From: CAYVBN01 sp964538565 | GTDB taxonomy: Bacteria; Pseudomonadota; Alphaproteobacteria; Rhizobiales; Xanthobacteraceae | Reading direction: 5' to 3' | Length of the DNA: 14,074 bases | Assembly: GCA_964538565.1 (NCBI GenBank) | Contig: CAZIGW010000126.1 | Location: 1-14,074 of the forward strand | Part shown: positions 1 to 7,914 of the stretch, in pieces | Position numbering within the stretch: position 1 is the stretch's first letter | How the letters are laid out: the number at the start of each line of letters is the position of its first letter | Made by a program: the position numbers and the translations under genes | The notes under the pieces: model-generated | Databases searched by the model: none | What the model saw: the letters and a program-made list of their open reading frames with translations, nothing else | Told to the model about the DNA's origin: nothing

Positions 1-1296
1 GGCGACACGGCCTACGCGGAATTCTGCGCCGTCGGCAAGGCGATCGACGAGCGCCTGGCGGCGCTCGGCGGCAAACGCGTCGTCGACCGGGTCGACTGCG
101 ACCTCGATTTCGCCGATCCGGCATCGCGCTGGATTGCCGGCGCGCTGACCGCGCTCGCGCCGACCGAGACGCGCCACGGCCAGGTGATCGAAGTCGATTT
201 CGCCGCCAAGTCGACGGCGGCCCCGAGCCTCGATCCGGTCGAGGCCGAGGTGATCGAGCACGTCAATCTCAACTCGTCGCGCTCCGACAAGGAAACGATC
301 CATCTCGAACTCGCCTTCGACGGCGCGGCGCCCGCCTACAATCCGGGCGACTCGCTCGATCTCTTTCCGGAGAACGACCCCGCCTACGTCGACGCACTGC
401 TGCACGCCGCCGGCATCAGGGCCGACGACGCCCTGCGACGCGACCTCATCACCGCGCGCGACGTTACCACCCTGTCGAAGAAGACGATCGAGACCTTCGT
501 CGCTGCCACCGGCCATTCACAGGCGAAGGCACTCCTCGAGTCCGGCTCGGCCGGCGAATGGATCGTCGGCCGGCAGTTGATCGATCTCCTCGAGCGTTTT
601 CCGGTGTCGCTCGACGCCGACAGCCTGCGTACCATCACCCGTCCGTTGGCGCCGCGCGCCTACTCGATCGCGTCCTCGCGCGCCGAAGTCGGCGACGAGG
701 CTCACCTTCTGATTGCGGCGGTCCGCTATCGCACGCACGATCGCGACCGCGTCGGCGTCGCCTCGAGCTTCGTCGCCGACCGCCTGAAGAAGGGCAGCCG
801 CGTGCGCGTCAAGCTGCGGCCCAACAGGCACTTCGCCCTGCCGGCGCCCGACCGCGACATCATCATGGTCGGCCCGGGCACCGGCGTCGCCCCATTCCGC
901 GCATTCGTGCAGGAGCGCCGGGCCAAGGGCGCGGGGGGCCGCAACTGGCTGTTCTTCGGCGACCGGCGCTTCACGCACGATTTTCTCTACCAGCTCGAGT
1001 GGCAGGACGCGCTCAAGGACGGAGCGCTCACGCGCATCGACGTCGCCTTCTCGCGCGACACGCCGGAGAAGATTTACGTGCAGAACCGCCTGTGGGAGCG
1101 CCGGCGCGACGTCGTCGACTGGCTCGAAGGCGGGGCCAGCTTCTACGTCTGCGGCGACGCCAAGGCGATGGCCAAGGACGTGCGGGCGACGCTGGTGCGC
1201 GCCTATTGCGACGTGAAGGCGCTTTCAGCCGAAGGCGGCGAACACGCGGTGCGTGACCTCGAGCGCCAGAACCGATATCTCCAGGACGTCTACTGA
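1..1296 (+). CDS. cysJ: Sulfite reductase [NADPH] flavoprotein alpha-component, 5'-truncated
   Basis: The reading frame is open from base 1 and ends in TGA at 1294-1296, so 431 residues of the C-terminal part are visible. The start lies upstream of the window. The first ~50 residues (GDTAYAEFCAVGKAIDERL...) are the end of a flavodoxin-like FMN domain. The FAD-binding signature RAYSIASS follows, then the NADPH-binding GPGTGVAPFRAF, a FFGDRR segment, YVCGDAKAMAKDV and the typical C-terminal NRYLQDVY. This domain order is that of CysJ, which passes electrons from NADPH through FAD and FMN to CysI for six-electron sulfite reduction in the cytoplasm. cysI follows after 12 bases, so the two are co-transcribed. 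A GTG at 184 could start a shorter reading, but the FMN-domain residues before it are clearly coding. NADPH-cytochrome P450 reductase or nitric oxide synthase-like flavoproteins share the fold, but the neighbours decide for CysJ. Confidence 0.95.
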   Translation, partial: GDTAYAEFCAVGKAIDERLAALGGKRVVDRVDCDLDFADPASRWIAGALTALAPTETRHGQVIEVDFAAKSTAAPSLDPVEAEVIEHVNLNSSRSDKETIHLELAFDGAAPAYNPGDSLDLFPENDPAYVDALLHAAGIRADDALRRDLITARDVTTLSKKTIETFVAATGHSQAKALLESGSAGEWIVGRQLIDLLERFPVSLDADSLRTITRPLAPRAYSIASSRAEVGDEAHLLIAAVRYRTHDRDRVGVASSFVADRLKKGSRVRVKLRPNRHFALPAPDRDIIMVGPGTGVAPFRAFVQERRAKGAGGRNWLFFGDRRFTHDFLYQLEWQDALKDGALTRIDVAFSRDTPEKIYVQNRLWERRRDVVDWLEGGASFYVCGDAKAMAKDVRATLVRAYCDVKALSAEGGEHAVRDLERQNRYLQDVY

Positions 1297-1308
1297 CCGG
1301 AGCGCGGC

Positions 1309-3024
1309 ATGAGCAAGGAACTGTCGCGCAACGAGCGGATCAAGGAGGCGAGCAGCTATCTGCGCGGCACGCTCGCCGAGGGCCTGCGCGAGGACGTCAC
1401 CGGCAGCATCATCGAGGACGACGCGCAGCTGGTGAAATTCCACGGCATGTACCTGCAGGACGACCGCGACCTGCGGGCCGAACGGGCGCGCAAGAAGATG
1501 GAGAAGGCCTTCGCCTTCATGATCCGCGTGCGCATCACCGGCGGCGTGGTCAACCCGACGCAGTGGCTCGCCTTCGACCACATCGCGCGCACCTATGGCA
1601 ACGGCGCCCTGCGGCTCACCACGCGGCAGACCGTGCAGTTCCACGGCGTCATCAAGTCGAACCTGAAATCGACGATCCGGAATCTCGACAAGGTGCTGCT
1701 CTCCTCCATCGCGGCCTGCGGCGACGTCAACCGCAACGTGATGTGCAATCCCAATCCACACCAGTCGCGCGCGCATGCGGCGGCGATCGAGCTGGCGCGC
1801 GCCCTTTCGGACCATCTGACGCCGCGCACGCCCGCCTACCGCGAGATCTGGCTCGACGGCGAACGCATCCTCGGAGGAGAGGACGAAGTCGTCGAGCCGA
1901 TCTACGGCAAGACCTATCTGCCGCGGAAATTCAAGATCGCGGTGGCGGTGCCGCCGTCGAACGACGTCGACGTGTTCGCCAACGACCTCGGATTCATCGC
2001 CATCGCGGATCCCAAAGGCGAGGTCGCCGGCTGGAACGTCGTCGTGGGCGGCGGCATGGGCATGACACACGGCGAGCCCGCCACCTATCCGCGCACGGCC
2101 GACCTCATCGGCTTCTGCCGCACCCGCGAGGTGATCTCGGTCGCCGAGGCCGTCGTGACGGTGCAGCGCGACTGGGGCGACCGCGCCGACCGCAAGCACG
2201 CGCGGCTGAAATACACGATCGACGACCACGGGCTCGACGCGTTCCGCGCCGAGGTCGAACGCCGCGCCGGCGTCAAGCTGGAGGCCGCGCGTCCGTTCAC
2301 CTTCACCTCGACGGGCGACCGCTACGGCTGGTCGGATGGCGAGAAGGGCCGCGCGCATTTCACCGTCCTCATCGACAACGGGCGGGTGGGCGACTTTCCC
2401 GACGGTCGGCGCATCCTGAGCGGGCTGCGGCGCATCGCGCAGGTGCACGACGGCGATTTCCGCATCACGCCCAACCAGAATCTCATCATCGCCAACGTGG
2501 CGAAGAAGAACCGCAAGGCGATCGAGGCGCTGCTCGCCGAGCACGGCCTGCTGCCGCCGGCCCCGGGCTTGCGGCGCAATGCCATGGCGTGCGTGGCGCT
2601 GCCGACCTGCGGGCTCGCGCTCGCCGAAAGCGAGCGCTATCTGCCCGACCTGATCACGGCGCTCGAACAGAAACTCGCCGCGCACGGACTTGCCGATGAC
2701 GACATCGTCATCCGCATGACCGGCTGCCCGAACGGCTGCGCCCGTCCCTACCTCGCCGAGATCGGCCTCGTGGGCCAGGGACCCGGCCGCTACCACCTCT
2801 ATCTCGGCGCGGCCTTCGACGGGTCGAGGCTCTCCAAGCTCTACGCCGAGGATCTCGACCACGCGGCGATCCTCGCCGCGCTTGATCCGGTCTTCGCCGC
2901 CTACGCGGCCGAGCGCAAGGCCGGCGAACGGCTGGGCGATTTCGTCATCCGCGCCGGATTCGTCGAGCGCACCGGCAACGGGCGCGACTTCCACGCCAAC
3001 AGCGGCGCGAGGCGTGCGGCATGA
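1309..3024 (+). CDS. cysI: Sulfite reductase hemoprotein beta-component
   Basis: This 571-residue protein matches the usual length of enterobacterial CysI (570). It reduces sulfite to sulfide using a siroheme coupled to a [4Fe-4S] cluster. The cluster ligands are present as C428-x5-C434 (CVALPTC) and C473-x3-C477 (TGCPNGC). Basic residues R73, R142, K207 and K209 fall where E. coli CysI has its sulfite/siroheme-binding R83, R153, K215 and K217 (alignment from memory). The N-terminal YLRGTLAE and FHGMYLQDDRD blocks are also CysI-like. The start ATG at 1309 is preceded by GGAG at 1299-1302, six bases away. The gene sits between cysJ and cysG, and its stop overlaps the cysG start as ATGA. A ferredoxin-dependent sulfite or nitrite reductase is the alternative. 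The adjacent cysJ and close CysI similarity make the NADPH enzyme much more likely. Confidence 0.97.
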   Translation: MSKELSRNERIKEASSYLRGTLAEGLREDVTGSIIEDDAQLVKFHGMYLQDDRDLRAERARKKMEKAFAFMIRVRITGGVVNPTQWLAFDHIARTYGNGALRLTTRQTVQFHGVIKSNLKSTIRNLDKVLLSSIAACGDVNRNVMCNPNPHQSRAHAAAIELARALSDHLTPRTPAYREIWLDGERILGGEDEVVEPIYGKTYLPRKFKIAVAVPPSNDVDVFANDLGFIAIADPKGEVAGWNVVVGGGMGMTHGEPATYPRTADLIGFCRTREVISVAEAVVTVQRDWGDRADRKHARLKYTIDDHGLDAFRAEVERRAGVKLEAARPFTFTSTGDRYGWSDGEKGRAHFTVLIDNGRVGDFPDGRRILSGLRRIAQVHDGDFRITPNQNLIIANVAKKNRKAIEALLAEHGLLPPAPGLRRNAMACVALPTCGLALAESERYLPDLITALEQKLAAHGLADDDIVIRMTGCPNGCARPYLAEIGLVGQGPGRYHLYLGAAFDGSRLSKLYAEDLDHAAILAALDPVFAAYAAERKAGERLGDFVIRAGFVERTGNGRDFHANSGARRAA

Positions 3025-4529
3025 CGCACAATCCGCGCCGGCCCTCCGAGATCCGCTCTCCGCGCATGGAGCCGCTCGCACGGCTGCCGGTGTTCTTCGC
3101 GCTGTCCGGCAAGCGCGCGGTCGTCGTGGGCGGAGGCCGGGCGGCCGCCTGGAAGGCCGAGCTGCTCGCGGCGGCGGGCGCGCGCGTCGAGATCTATGCG
3201 CAGGCGCCCGGCGAGGACGTCCTGCTCGTCGCGGACGGCGATGCGCCGGGGCTGCGGCTGCATCGCCGCGGCTGGACGCCGGCCGATCTCGACGGCGCGG
3301 CGATCGCGATCGGCGCGATCGAGGACGAGGACGAGGCGGAGCGTTTCGCGCAGGCGGCGCGCGCGGCCGGCGTGCCGGTGAACGTCGTCGACAAGCCGGC
3401 GTTCTGCGACTTCGCCTTCGGGTCGATCGTCAACCGGTCGCCGCTCGTCATTGGCATCTCGACCGACGGCGCCGCCCCCGTCTTTGCCCAGGCGATCCGC
3501 GCCAAGCTCGAAGCGCTGATCCCGCGCGGCTTCGCCCGCTGGGCCGAGGCGGCGCGCACCTGGCGGCCGCGCATCGAGGCCCTGCGGCTGTCGTTTCGCC
3601 TGCGCCGGCGCTTCTGGGAGGGATTCGTCGATCGCGCAATCGCGCATCCGGATGGCAGGCCGAATTCCTCCGACTTCGATTCGCTCCTCGAACAGACGAA
3701 GATCGGGCGGGGCGAAGAAGCGGGCTCGGTCGTTCTCGTCGGCGCCGGACCGGGCGATCCCGAGCTTCTGACCTTGCGCGCCGTGCGCGCGCTGCAGTCC
3801 GCCGACGTCATCCTGTTCGACGATCTGGTCGCGCCGGAGATTCTCGAGTTTGCGCGGCGCGAGGCGAAGAAGATGCTGGTCGGCAAGACCGGCCACGGTC
3901 CCTCGTGCCGGCAGGACGAGATCAACGCCTTGATGGTGTCGCTCGCCGGGGCCGGACGACGTGTCGTGCGGCTCAAGGGCGGCGATCCGTTGATCTTCGG
4001 CCGCGCCGGAGAGGAAATCGAGGCGTGCCGGCAGGCCGGCATCGCGGTGGAGATCGTGCCGGGCGTCACCGCCGCACAAGGCGCGGCCGGCCGGCTCGGC
4101 GTCTCGCTCACCCAGCGGGCGCACGCAAGACGCGTGCAGTACGTCACCGGCCATGACCGCGACGGTCGGCTGCCGCCCGACATCGACTGGTCCGGCCTCG
4201 CCGATCCGTCCACCACCACGGTCGTCTACATGCCGAAGAAGACGCTCGCGGAGCTGATGCGGCGCGCCGAGTCCTCCGGCCTCGATCCGGCGACGCCCGC
4301 GATCGCGATCGCCAATGCGACGCGTCCCAATGAACGGGTGGTTCGCGCCGTCGCGCGCGACATCGCGGCGAAGGTCCAATCCGCGCAGCTCGATGGCCCC
4401 CTGCTCGTGATGTTCGGGCGCGCGCTCGCAGGCGCCGCGGACGGGATCGGCAAGGATGCCGCGGCAGGCCGCCGCATGGGCGTCTGCGTCGGCGACGCGA
4501 ACCCGATCGGACGTCGCGCAGGAGTGTAG
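3021..4529 (+). CDS. cysG: Siroheme synthase: uroporphyrinogen-III methyltransferase / precorrin-2 dehydrogenase / ferrochelatase
   Basis: This 502-residue fused enzyme makes siroheme, the cofactor of the upstream CysI. The N-terminal half is the NAD-dependent precorrin-2 dehydrogenase/ferrochelatase: it has a Rossmann glycine motif (VVVGGGRAAAWKAELL, about residues 34-49) and NVVDKPAFCDF, whose D124 matches the catalytic Asp104 of E. coli CysG (from memory). The C-terminal half, from about residue 235, is the SAM-dependent methyltransferase, with GAGPGDPELLT, VRLKGGDPLIFGRAGEE and VPGVTAAQGAAGRLG. The start is uncertain. ATG 3021 overlaps the cysI stop (ATGA), which suggests translational coupling. 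ATG 3066 begins MEPLARLPVF, aligns better with the family N-terminus, but has a poorer ribosome-binding site. The residue at E. coli's phosphorylated Ser128 position appears to be Thr. The last ~25 residues look like a non-conserved tail. Confidence 0.95.
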   Translation: MTHNPRRPSEIRSPRMEPLARLPVFFALSGKRAVVVGGGRAAAWKAELLAAAGARVEIYAQAPGEDVLLVADGDAPGLRLHRRGWTPADLDGAAIAIGAIEDEDEAERFAQAARAAGVPVNVVDKPAFCDFAFGSIVNRSPLVIGISTDGAAPVFAQAIRAKLEALIPRGFARWAEAARTWRPRIEALRLSFRLRRRFWEGFVDRAIAHPDGRPNSSDFDSLLEQTKIGRGEEAGSVVLVGAGPGDPELLTLRAVRALQSADVILFDDLVAPEILEFARREAKKMLVGKTGHGPSCRQDEINALMVSLAGAGRRVVRLKGGDPLIFGRAGEEIEACRQAGIAVEIVPGVTAAQGAAGRLGVSLTQRAHARRVQYVTGHDRDGRLPPDIDWSGLADPSTTTVVYMPKKTLAELMRRAESSGLDPATPAIAIANATRPNERVVRAVARDIAAKVQSAQLDGPLLVMFGRALAGAADGIGKDAAAGRRMGVCVGDANPIGRRAGV

Positions 4530-4582
4530 ATCATCGTTCGCCTCCGGGCTAGATTCGGCGCCCAACCGCAAGAGGTGCACCG

Positions 4583-5485
4583 ATGACCAGTCCCCTTCTG
4601 CCGCGCGACCGCTGCGAATTTTCCGCCATCGTCGATCGGCCGCCGCTGAAACTGCCGGGCAACGCCCGCGTGGTCGTGTGGTCGGTCGTCAACCTCGAGG
4701 TGTGGGACATCAGCCGGCCGATGGCGCGCCAGGTCCTGCCGGCGCCGACCGGCGTGCCGCTCCTGCCCGACGTGCCGAACTGGAGCTGGCACGAATACGG
4801 CATGCGGGTCGGGACGTGGCGCTTCTTCGATCTCTACAAGCGGCTCGGCATCCGTCCGACGCTCGCGATCAACGCGCGCGTCTGCGAGGACTATCCGCGC
4901 GTCGCCGAGGAGGCCAAGCGGCAGGACTGGGAGTTCATGGGCCACGCCTACGACCAGATGCCGATCCACAAGGCCGAGGACCAGGCGGCGATGATCGGCC
5001 GCTCGATGAGCGTGATCGAGCGGTTCACCGGCAAGCGACCGGTCGGCTGGCTCGGTCCGGGCTTGACTGAGACCTACGAGACGCCGGAGCTGCTGGTCGA
5101 GGCCGGGATCAAGTATATCGGCGACTGGGTGTACGACGACGAGCCGACGGTGATCCGCACGCAGAAGGGTCCCCTCGTCACGCTGCCTTACAGCGTCGAG
5201 ATCAACGACATCCCGATGATGATCGTTCAGCACCACGAGAGCGACTATCTGCTCAAGCGCGCTGTCGACCAGTTCGACCGGCTCTACGCCGAGGGGCAGC
5301 ACCGCGCCAAGATCATGGCGATCGCCATCCATCCCTACATCAGCGGCCAGCCGCACCGGATCAAGTATCTCGAATCGATCTACGAGTACATCAACCGGTT
5401 CGACGGCGTGCTGCACTGGAACGGGGTGGAGATCCTCGACTGGTATCGCTCCGCGACGGGCGGCCGGCGCATCGCCGCCGAATAG
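4583..5485 (+). CDS. PuuE-like polysaccharide deacetylase-superfamily hydrolase
   Basis: This 300-residue protein has no signal peptide, so it is probably cytoplasmic. The ATG at 4583 has AAGAGGTG a few bases upstream. Conserved stretches follow the PuuE (cofactor-independent allantoinase) branch of the polysaccharide deacetylase superfamily: HEYGMRVGTWRFFDLY (70-85), WEFMGHAYDQ (116-125), FTGKRPVGW (148-156), EAGIKYIGDWVYDDEP (173-188), LPYSVEINDI (201-210) and IHPYISGQPHRI (249-260). The classical NodB metal motifs (TFDDG and HSxxH) are not visible. In their place are NLEVWD (37-42) and GHAYDQ, with H121 and H250 as candidate active-site histidines. The fold supports hydrolysis of an amide or cyclic amide; the substrate is not known. 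The gene lies 53 bases after cysG, and a Gfo/Idh oxidoreductase follows. True carbohydrate deacetylase activity seems unlikely. Confidence 0.82.
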   Translation: MTSPLLPRDRCEFSAIVDRPPLKLPGNARVVVWSVVNLEVWDISRPMARQVLPAPTGVPLLPDVPNWSWHEYGMRVGTWRFFDLYKRLGIRPTLAINARVCEDYPRVAEEAKRQDWEFMGHAYDQMPIHKAEDQAAMIGRSMSVIERFTGKRPVGWLGPGLTETYETPELLVEAGIKYIGDWVYDDEPTVIRTQKGPLVTLPYSVEINDIPMMIVQHHESDYLLKRAVDQFDRLYAEGQHRAKIMAIAIHPYISGQPHRIKYLESIYEYINRFDGVLHWNGVEILDWYRSATGGRRIAAE

Positions 5486-5490
5486 CGGCC

Positions 5491-5517
5491 GCCCGCGCCG
5501 GACCGCCGCAGGCGGGC
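5491..5517 (+). terminator. Possible hairpin after the PuuE-like gene
   Basis: Just after the stop at 5485, GCCCGC (5491-5496) can pair with GCGGGC (5512-5517). Alternatively CCGCC-GCA-GGCGG (5503-5515) folds as a tight 5-bp hairpin. The sequence after it is CTCCGTCAAAA, with no T-tract, so a Rho-independent terminator is only possible. It may instead be a processing or attenuation structure between the two genes. Confidence 0.3.
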
Positions 5518-5614
5518 TCCGTCAAAAGGTATTTACAGGTGGGCCGTGCCCATGGTCCGCTGCGCGCGAAAGGAGCGCGGTCAGCCGTGACGCGCCGATG
5601 TTGGAGGGAATGGG
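5518..5614 (+). other. Leader region of the Gfo/Idh-Bug gene pair
   Basis: This stretch holds a rare A/T-rich patch (AAAAGGTATTTACA, about 5524-5537) in otherwise GC-rich DNA. Two small hairpins follow: TGGGC-CGT-GCCCA (5540-5552) and CGCGC-GAAAGGA-GCGCG (5563-5579). A good ribosome-binding site, GGAGGG (5603-5608), decides the start at 5615. TATTTA (5531-5536) could be a -10 element, but no convincing -35 was found, so the promoter call is weak. Confidence 0.3.
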
Positions 5615-6733
5615 ATGCGGGAACGCCCAACCAAGGGTCTCGGGCTGGCGATCGTGGGGGCGGGCCGGGTCGGCCTGTTTCGCGGCGAGGTGGCGGCGCG
5701 CCACCCTGCGGTCCAGTGGATCGGGATCGCCGAGAAGAACCCGAACCGCGGCGGGTCGGTTGCGGCGAAGATCGGCGCCGATTTCGTCACCACCGATCAT
5801 CGCGAGCTGCTCGCCCGGCCGGAGGCGAACTGCGCGATCATAGCGACCGACGAGCATCTGCACGTCGACCCGATCCTGACGGCCGTCGAACACGGCCTGC
5901 CGATGCTGATCGAGAAACCGCTCGCCACCGATCTCGGCGAATCGGCGCGCGTGCTCGCGGCGATCGAGAAGGCCGGCCTCGACGCGGTCGTCGGCTACAC
6001 GCAGCGATTTCGGCGCCGCTGGCTCGCCGCCAAGGAAAAATGCCGCACCGGCGCGCTCGGCGACGTCACGATGGTGACCTCGCGCGCGTTCATGAACCGG
6101 CTCGTCGCCATCGACAACTACAAGCGCACCGACGATCCGGCGAGCATTTCGCCGATGGTGATTTCCGGCACCCACGCGCTCGACATCTGCATGTGGTGCC
6201 TGGAGGGGAAAACGGCGACGGAAGTCTACGCCCGCTCGATCGACAAGGTGCTGGGGCCCCTCTACAAGGGCATCGACGCCACCGCGGGCATGATCATGTT
6301 CAGCGACGGCACGGTCTATCATCTCAACATTTCGTGGGCGCTGCCGGTGACCTGGCCGGCCGCCGTCTACAGCCTCGAGGTCGGCATCGTCGGCACCACG
6401 GGCGTGCTCACCATCGACGACACGCACCGCGACATCGTGCTCGCCGTCTCCAATCCGCAATCGGAAGGCTATGCGCCCGACGAGACGCGTCTGGTCGACT
6501 TCATGGGCAGCTATCCGCCCGGCGACATGGCGCTCGGGGAGCTGCGCGGACCGATGCGCGACGAAACCGAATCCTGGCTCGACCGGATGGCGCTCGGCAT
6601 TCCGACGCAGGCCGCCACCGCCGCCGAGGCGCACAACCGATTGATGCTCACGAAGGCGCTCGACCTCTCGGCCAAGCTGCAGCAGTCCGTCAAGCTGCCG
6701 CTCGAGCCGGGCAAGGAGCGGGCTGCGGCGTGA
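5615..6733 (+). CDS. Gfo/Idh/MocA-family NAD(P)-dependent oxidoreductase
   Basis: This 372-residue protein has the two-domain layout of the Gfo/Idh/MocA family. The N-terminal Rossmann motif is AIVGAGRVG (about 12-20). The catalytic EKP (E100-K101-P102) follows in the usual position. The C-terminal alpha/beta domain carries the GTHALD motif (185-190), where H187 and D190 correspond to the family's catalytic GxHxxD residues. Enzymes of this family reversibly oxidise hydroxyl groups of sugars, inositols and related polyols, or act on dihydrodiols; the substrate cannot be read from sequence. The start ATG 5615 is chosen because GGAGGG ends six bases upstream and the Rossmann fold begins soon after. 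The gene for a Bug-type binding protein begins 59 bases downstream on the same strand, so the two are probably one transcript. Confidence 0.9.
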   Translation: MRERPTKGLGLAIVGAGRVGLFRGEVAARHPAVQWIGIAEKNPNRGGSVAAKIGADFVTTDHRELLARPEANCAIIATDEHLHVDPILTAVEHGLPMLIEKPLATDLGESARVLAAIEKAGLDAVVGYTQRFRRRWLAAKEKCRTGALGDVTMVTSRAFMNRLVAIDNYKRTDDPASISPMVISGTHALDICMWCLEGKTATEVYARSIDKVLGPLYKGIDATAGMIMFSDGTVYHLNISWALPVTWPAAVYSLEVGIVGTTGVLTIDDTHRDIVLAVSNPQSEGYAPDETRLVDFMGSYPPGDMALGELRGPMRDETESWLDRMALGIPTQAATAAEAHNRLMLTKALDLSAKLQQSVKLPLEPGKERAAA

Positions 6734-6792
6734 GGATCCGGCCGGCTCGCATTTCCGGACGATCTCAAGACATAACGAATGGGAGGAAACCC

Positions 6793-7806
6793 GTGAGGAA
6801 AATTCTGCTTATCGTGTCCGCCGTCATCTTCGCCGCCACCGCGGCGCGCGCCGAGGACGTCGCCGACTTCTACAAGGGCAAGACCATCCATCTGGTGGTC
6901 GGTATCGGCGTGGGCTCCGGCTACGACGTCAACGCGCGCCTGCTCGCGCGTTATCTGCCCGCGCACATCCCGGGTCATCCGACCATCGTCGTGCAGAACG
7001 AGCCGGGCGCCGGCAGCATGAAGATGACGAATTCGCTGTTCCACAACGGTCCGTTCGACGGCACCGTCATCGGCGCCGCCTTCGGCGGCATGCCGACCAT
7101 CCCGCTGCTGCAGCCCGGCGGCGCCAAGGTCGACCCGACCAAGCTCATCTGGCTCGGCAATACCAACCGCGAGACGCACGTCACCTACGTCTGGCACACG
7201 GCGCCGGTGCAGAAGCTCGACGACGCGAAGAGCAAGGAACTGATCATGGGGGCCCAGGCCCCCGGATCGTCGCAATACGACTTCCCGCTCGTCGCCAACG
7301 CGCTGTTCGGCTTCAAGTTCAAGGTCGTCAGCGGTTACGGCAGCACGTCGAAGATCAACCTGGCGCTCGAAAGCGGCGAGGTGCAGGGCACGATCGCGGC
7401 CTGGACCACCATCAAGACGCTGCGGACCGATTGGCTGCGCGACAAGAAGATCACGCTGCTGGCGCAATGGGCAGTGCGGAAGAACCCCGAACTTCCCGAC
7501 GTTCCGCTGGTCTATGACCTCGCCAAGACCGACGCCGACCGCGCGGCGCTGCGGCTCACCATGGCGCGGCTCGACATCGGCCGGCCGTTCTTCCTGCCGC
7601 CCAACGTCCCCGCCGACCGGGTGGCGGCGCTGCGCAAGGCGTTCGAGGACACCATGAAGGATCCGGAATATCTGGCCGAGGCAAAGAAAATGCGGATTGA
7701 CGTCGATCCGCTCACCGGTGAAGAGCTGGCCAAGCTCGTCGAGGACGTCTCGCACACGCCCGCCGACACCGTCGCGCGCGTGCGCGAGGCGCTGGCGCCG
7801 AAGTGA
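6793..7806 (+). CDS. Bug/TctC-type tripartite tricarboxylate transporter substrate-binding protein
   Basis: A GTG start at 6793 gives 337 residues and is preceded by GGGAGG (6781-6786). The frame stays open far upstream, across the Gfo/Idh gene, but that part is a high-GC shadow. The N-terminus is a typical Sec signal peptide: a basic VRK, a hydrophobic LLIVSAVIFAATA core and an ARA cleavage site at about residue 20. The mature protein starts DFYKGKTIHLVVGIGVGSGYD and continues with ARLLARYLPAHIPG and VVQNEPGAGS, the first-lobe pattern of Bug/TctC periplasmic receptors. These receptors capture carboxylates or similar small molecules for a TctAB membrane transporter. No tctA or tctB lies in the window, so the partner must be elsewhere or upstream/downstream. 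The sequence belongs to a divergent Bug branch rather than the canonical citrate receptor. Substrate unknown. Confidence 0.88.
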   Translation: MRKILLIVSAVIFAATAARAEDVADFYKGKTIHLVVGIGVGSGYDVNARLLARYLPAHIPGHPTIVVQNEPGAGSMKMTNSLFHNGPFDGTVIGAAFGGMPTIPLLQPGGAKVDPTKLIWLGNTNRETHVTYVWHTAPVQKLDDAKSKELIMGAQAPGSSQYDFPLVANALFGFKFKVVSGYGSTSKINLALESGEVQGTIAAWTTIKTLRTDWLRDKKITLLAQWAVRKNPELPDVPLVYDLAKTDADRAALRLTMARLDIGRPFFLPPNVPADRVAALRKAFEDTMKDPEYLAEAKKMRIDVDPLTGEELAKLVEDVSHTPADTVARVREALAPK

Positions 7807-7820
7807 CAGACGGCGGGCGG

Positions 7821-7840
7821 GATCGCCGCGCGCGGTGATC
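7821..7840 (+). terminator. Candidate hairpin terminator after the Bug receptor gene
   Basis: GATCGCCG and CGGTGATC form an 8-bp stem (one G-T wobble) around a CGCG loop, starting 15 bases after the stop codon. TCCCCGTTTG follows, with only a short T run. The downstream gene is convergent, so a terminator is expected here. Confidence 0.45.
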
Positions 7841-7879
7841 TCCCCGTTTGCGCGGCCGCCTCGCGTCCGGGACGTCGTT

Positions 7880-7903
7880 GCCTCGGGGCCGTTTCGCCGA
7901 GGC
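7880..7903. terminator. Second hairpin in the convergent Bug/Ldh spacer
   Basis: GCCTCGG (7880-7886) and CCGAGGC (7897-7903) make a perfect 7-bp stem with a 10-base loop. It lies 12 bases beyond the stop of the minus-strand Ldh gene and could end its transcript. No T-tract is seen on either strand. Confidence 0.35.
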
Positions 7904-7914
7904 CGCGACCACGA

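Noticed and set aside
1225..3081. 618-codon open frame antisense to cysI
   Set aside because: High-GC shadow: no recognisable domains, and it lies fully opposite a strongly conserved gene.
2901..4580. 559-codon open frame antisense to cysG
   Set aside because: Shadow of a conserved gene; no start signals or domains.
4530..4582. Possible promoter (TAGATT at 4550-4555) before the PuuE-like gene
   Set aside because: No -35 element at a suitable distance; the gene may simply be read through from cysG, so I do not call a promoter.
5539..6792. Long in-frame upstream extension that would make a 755-residue protein ending in the Bug receptor
   Set aside because: It overlaps the well-supported Gfo/Idh gene in another frame, is Arg/His/Ala-rich nonsense, and the GTG at 6793 has a good ribosome-binding site followed by a signal peptide.
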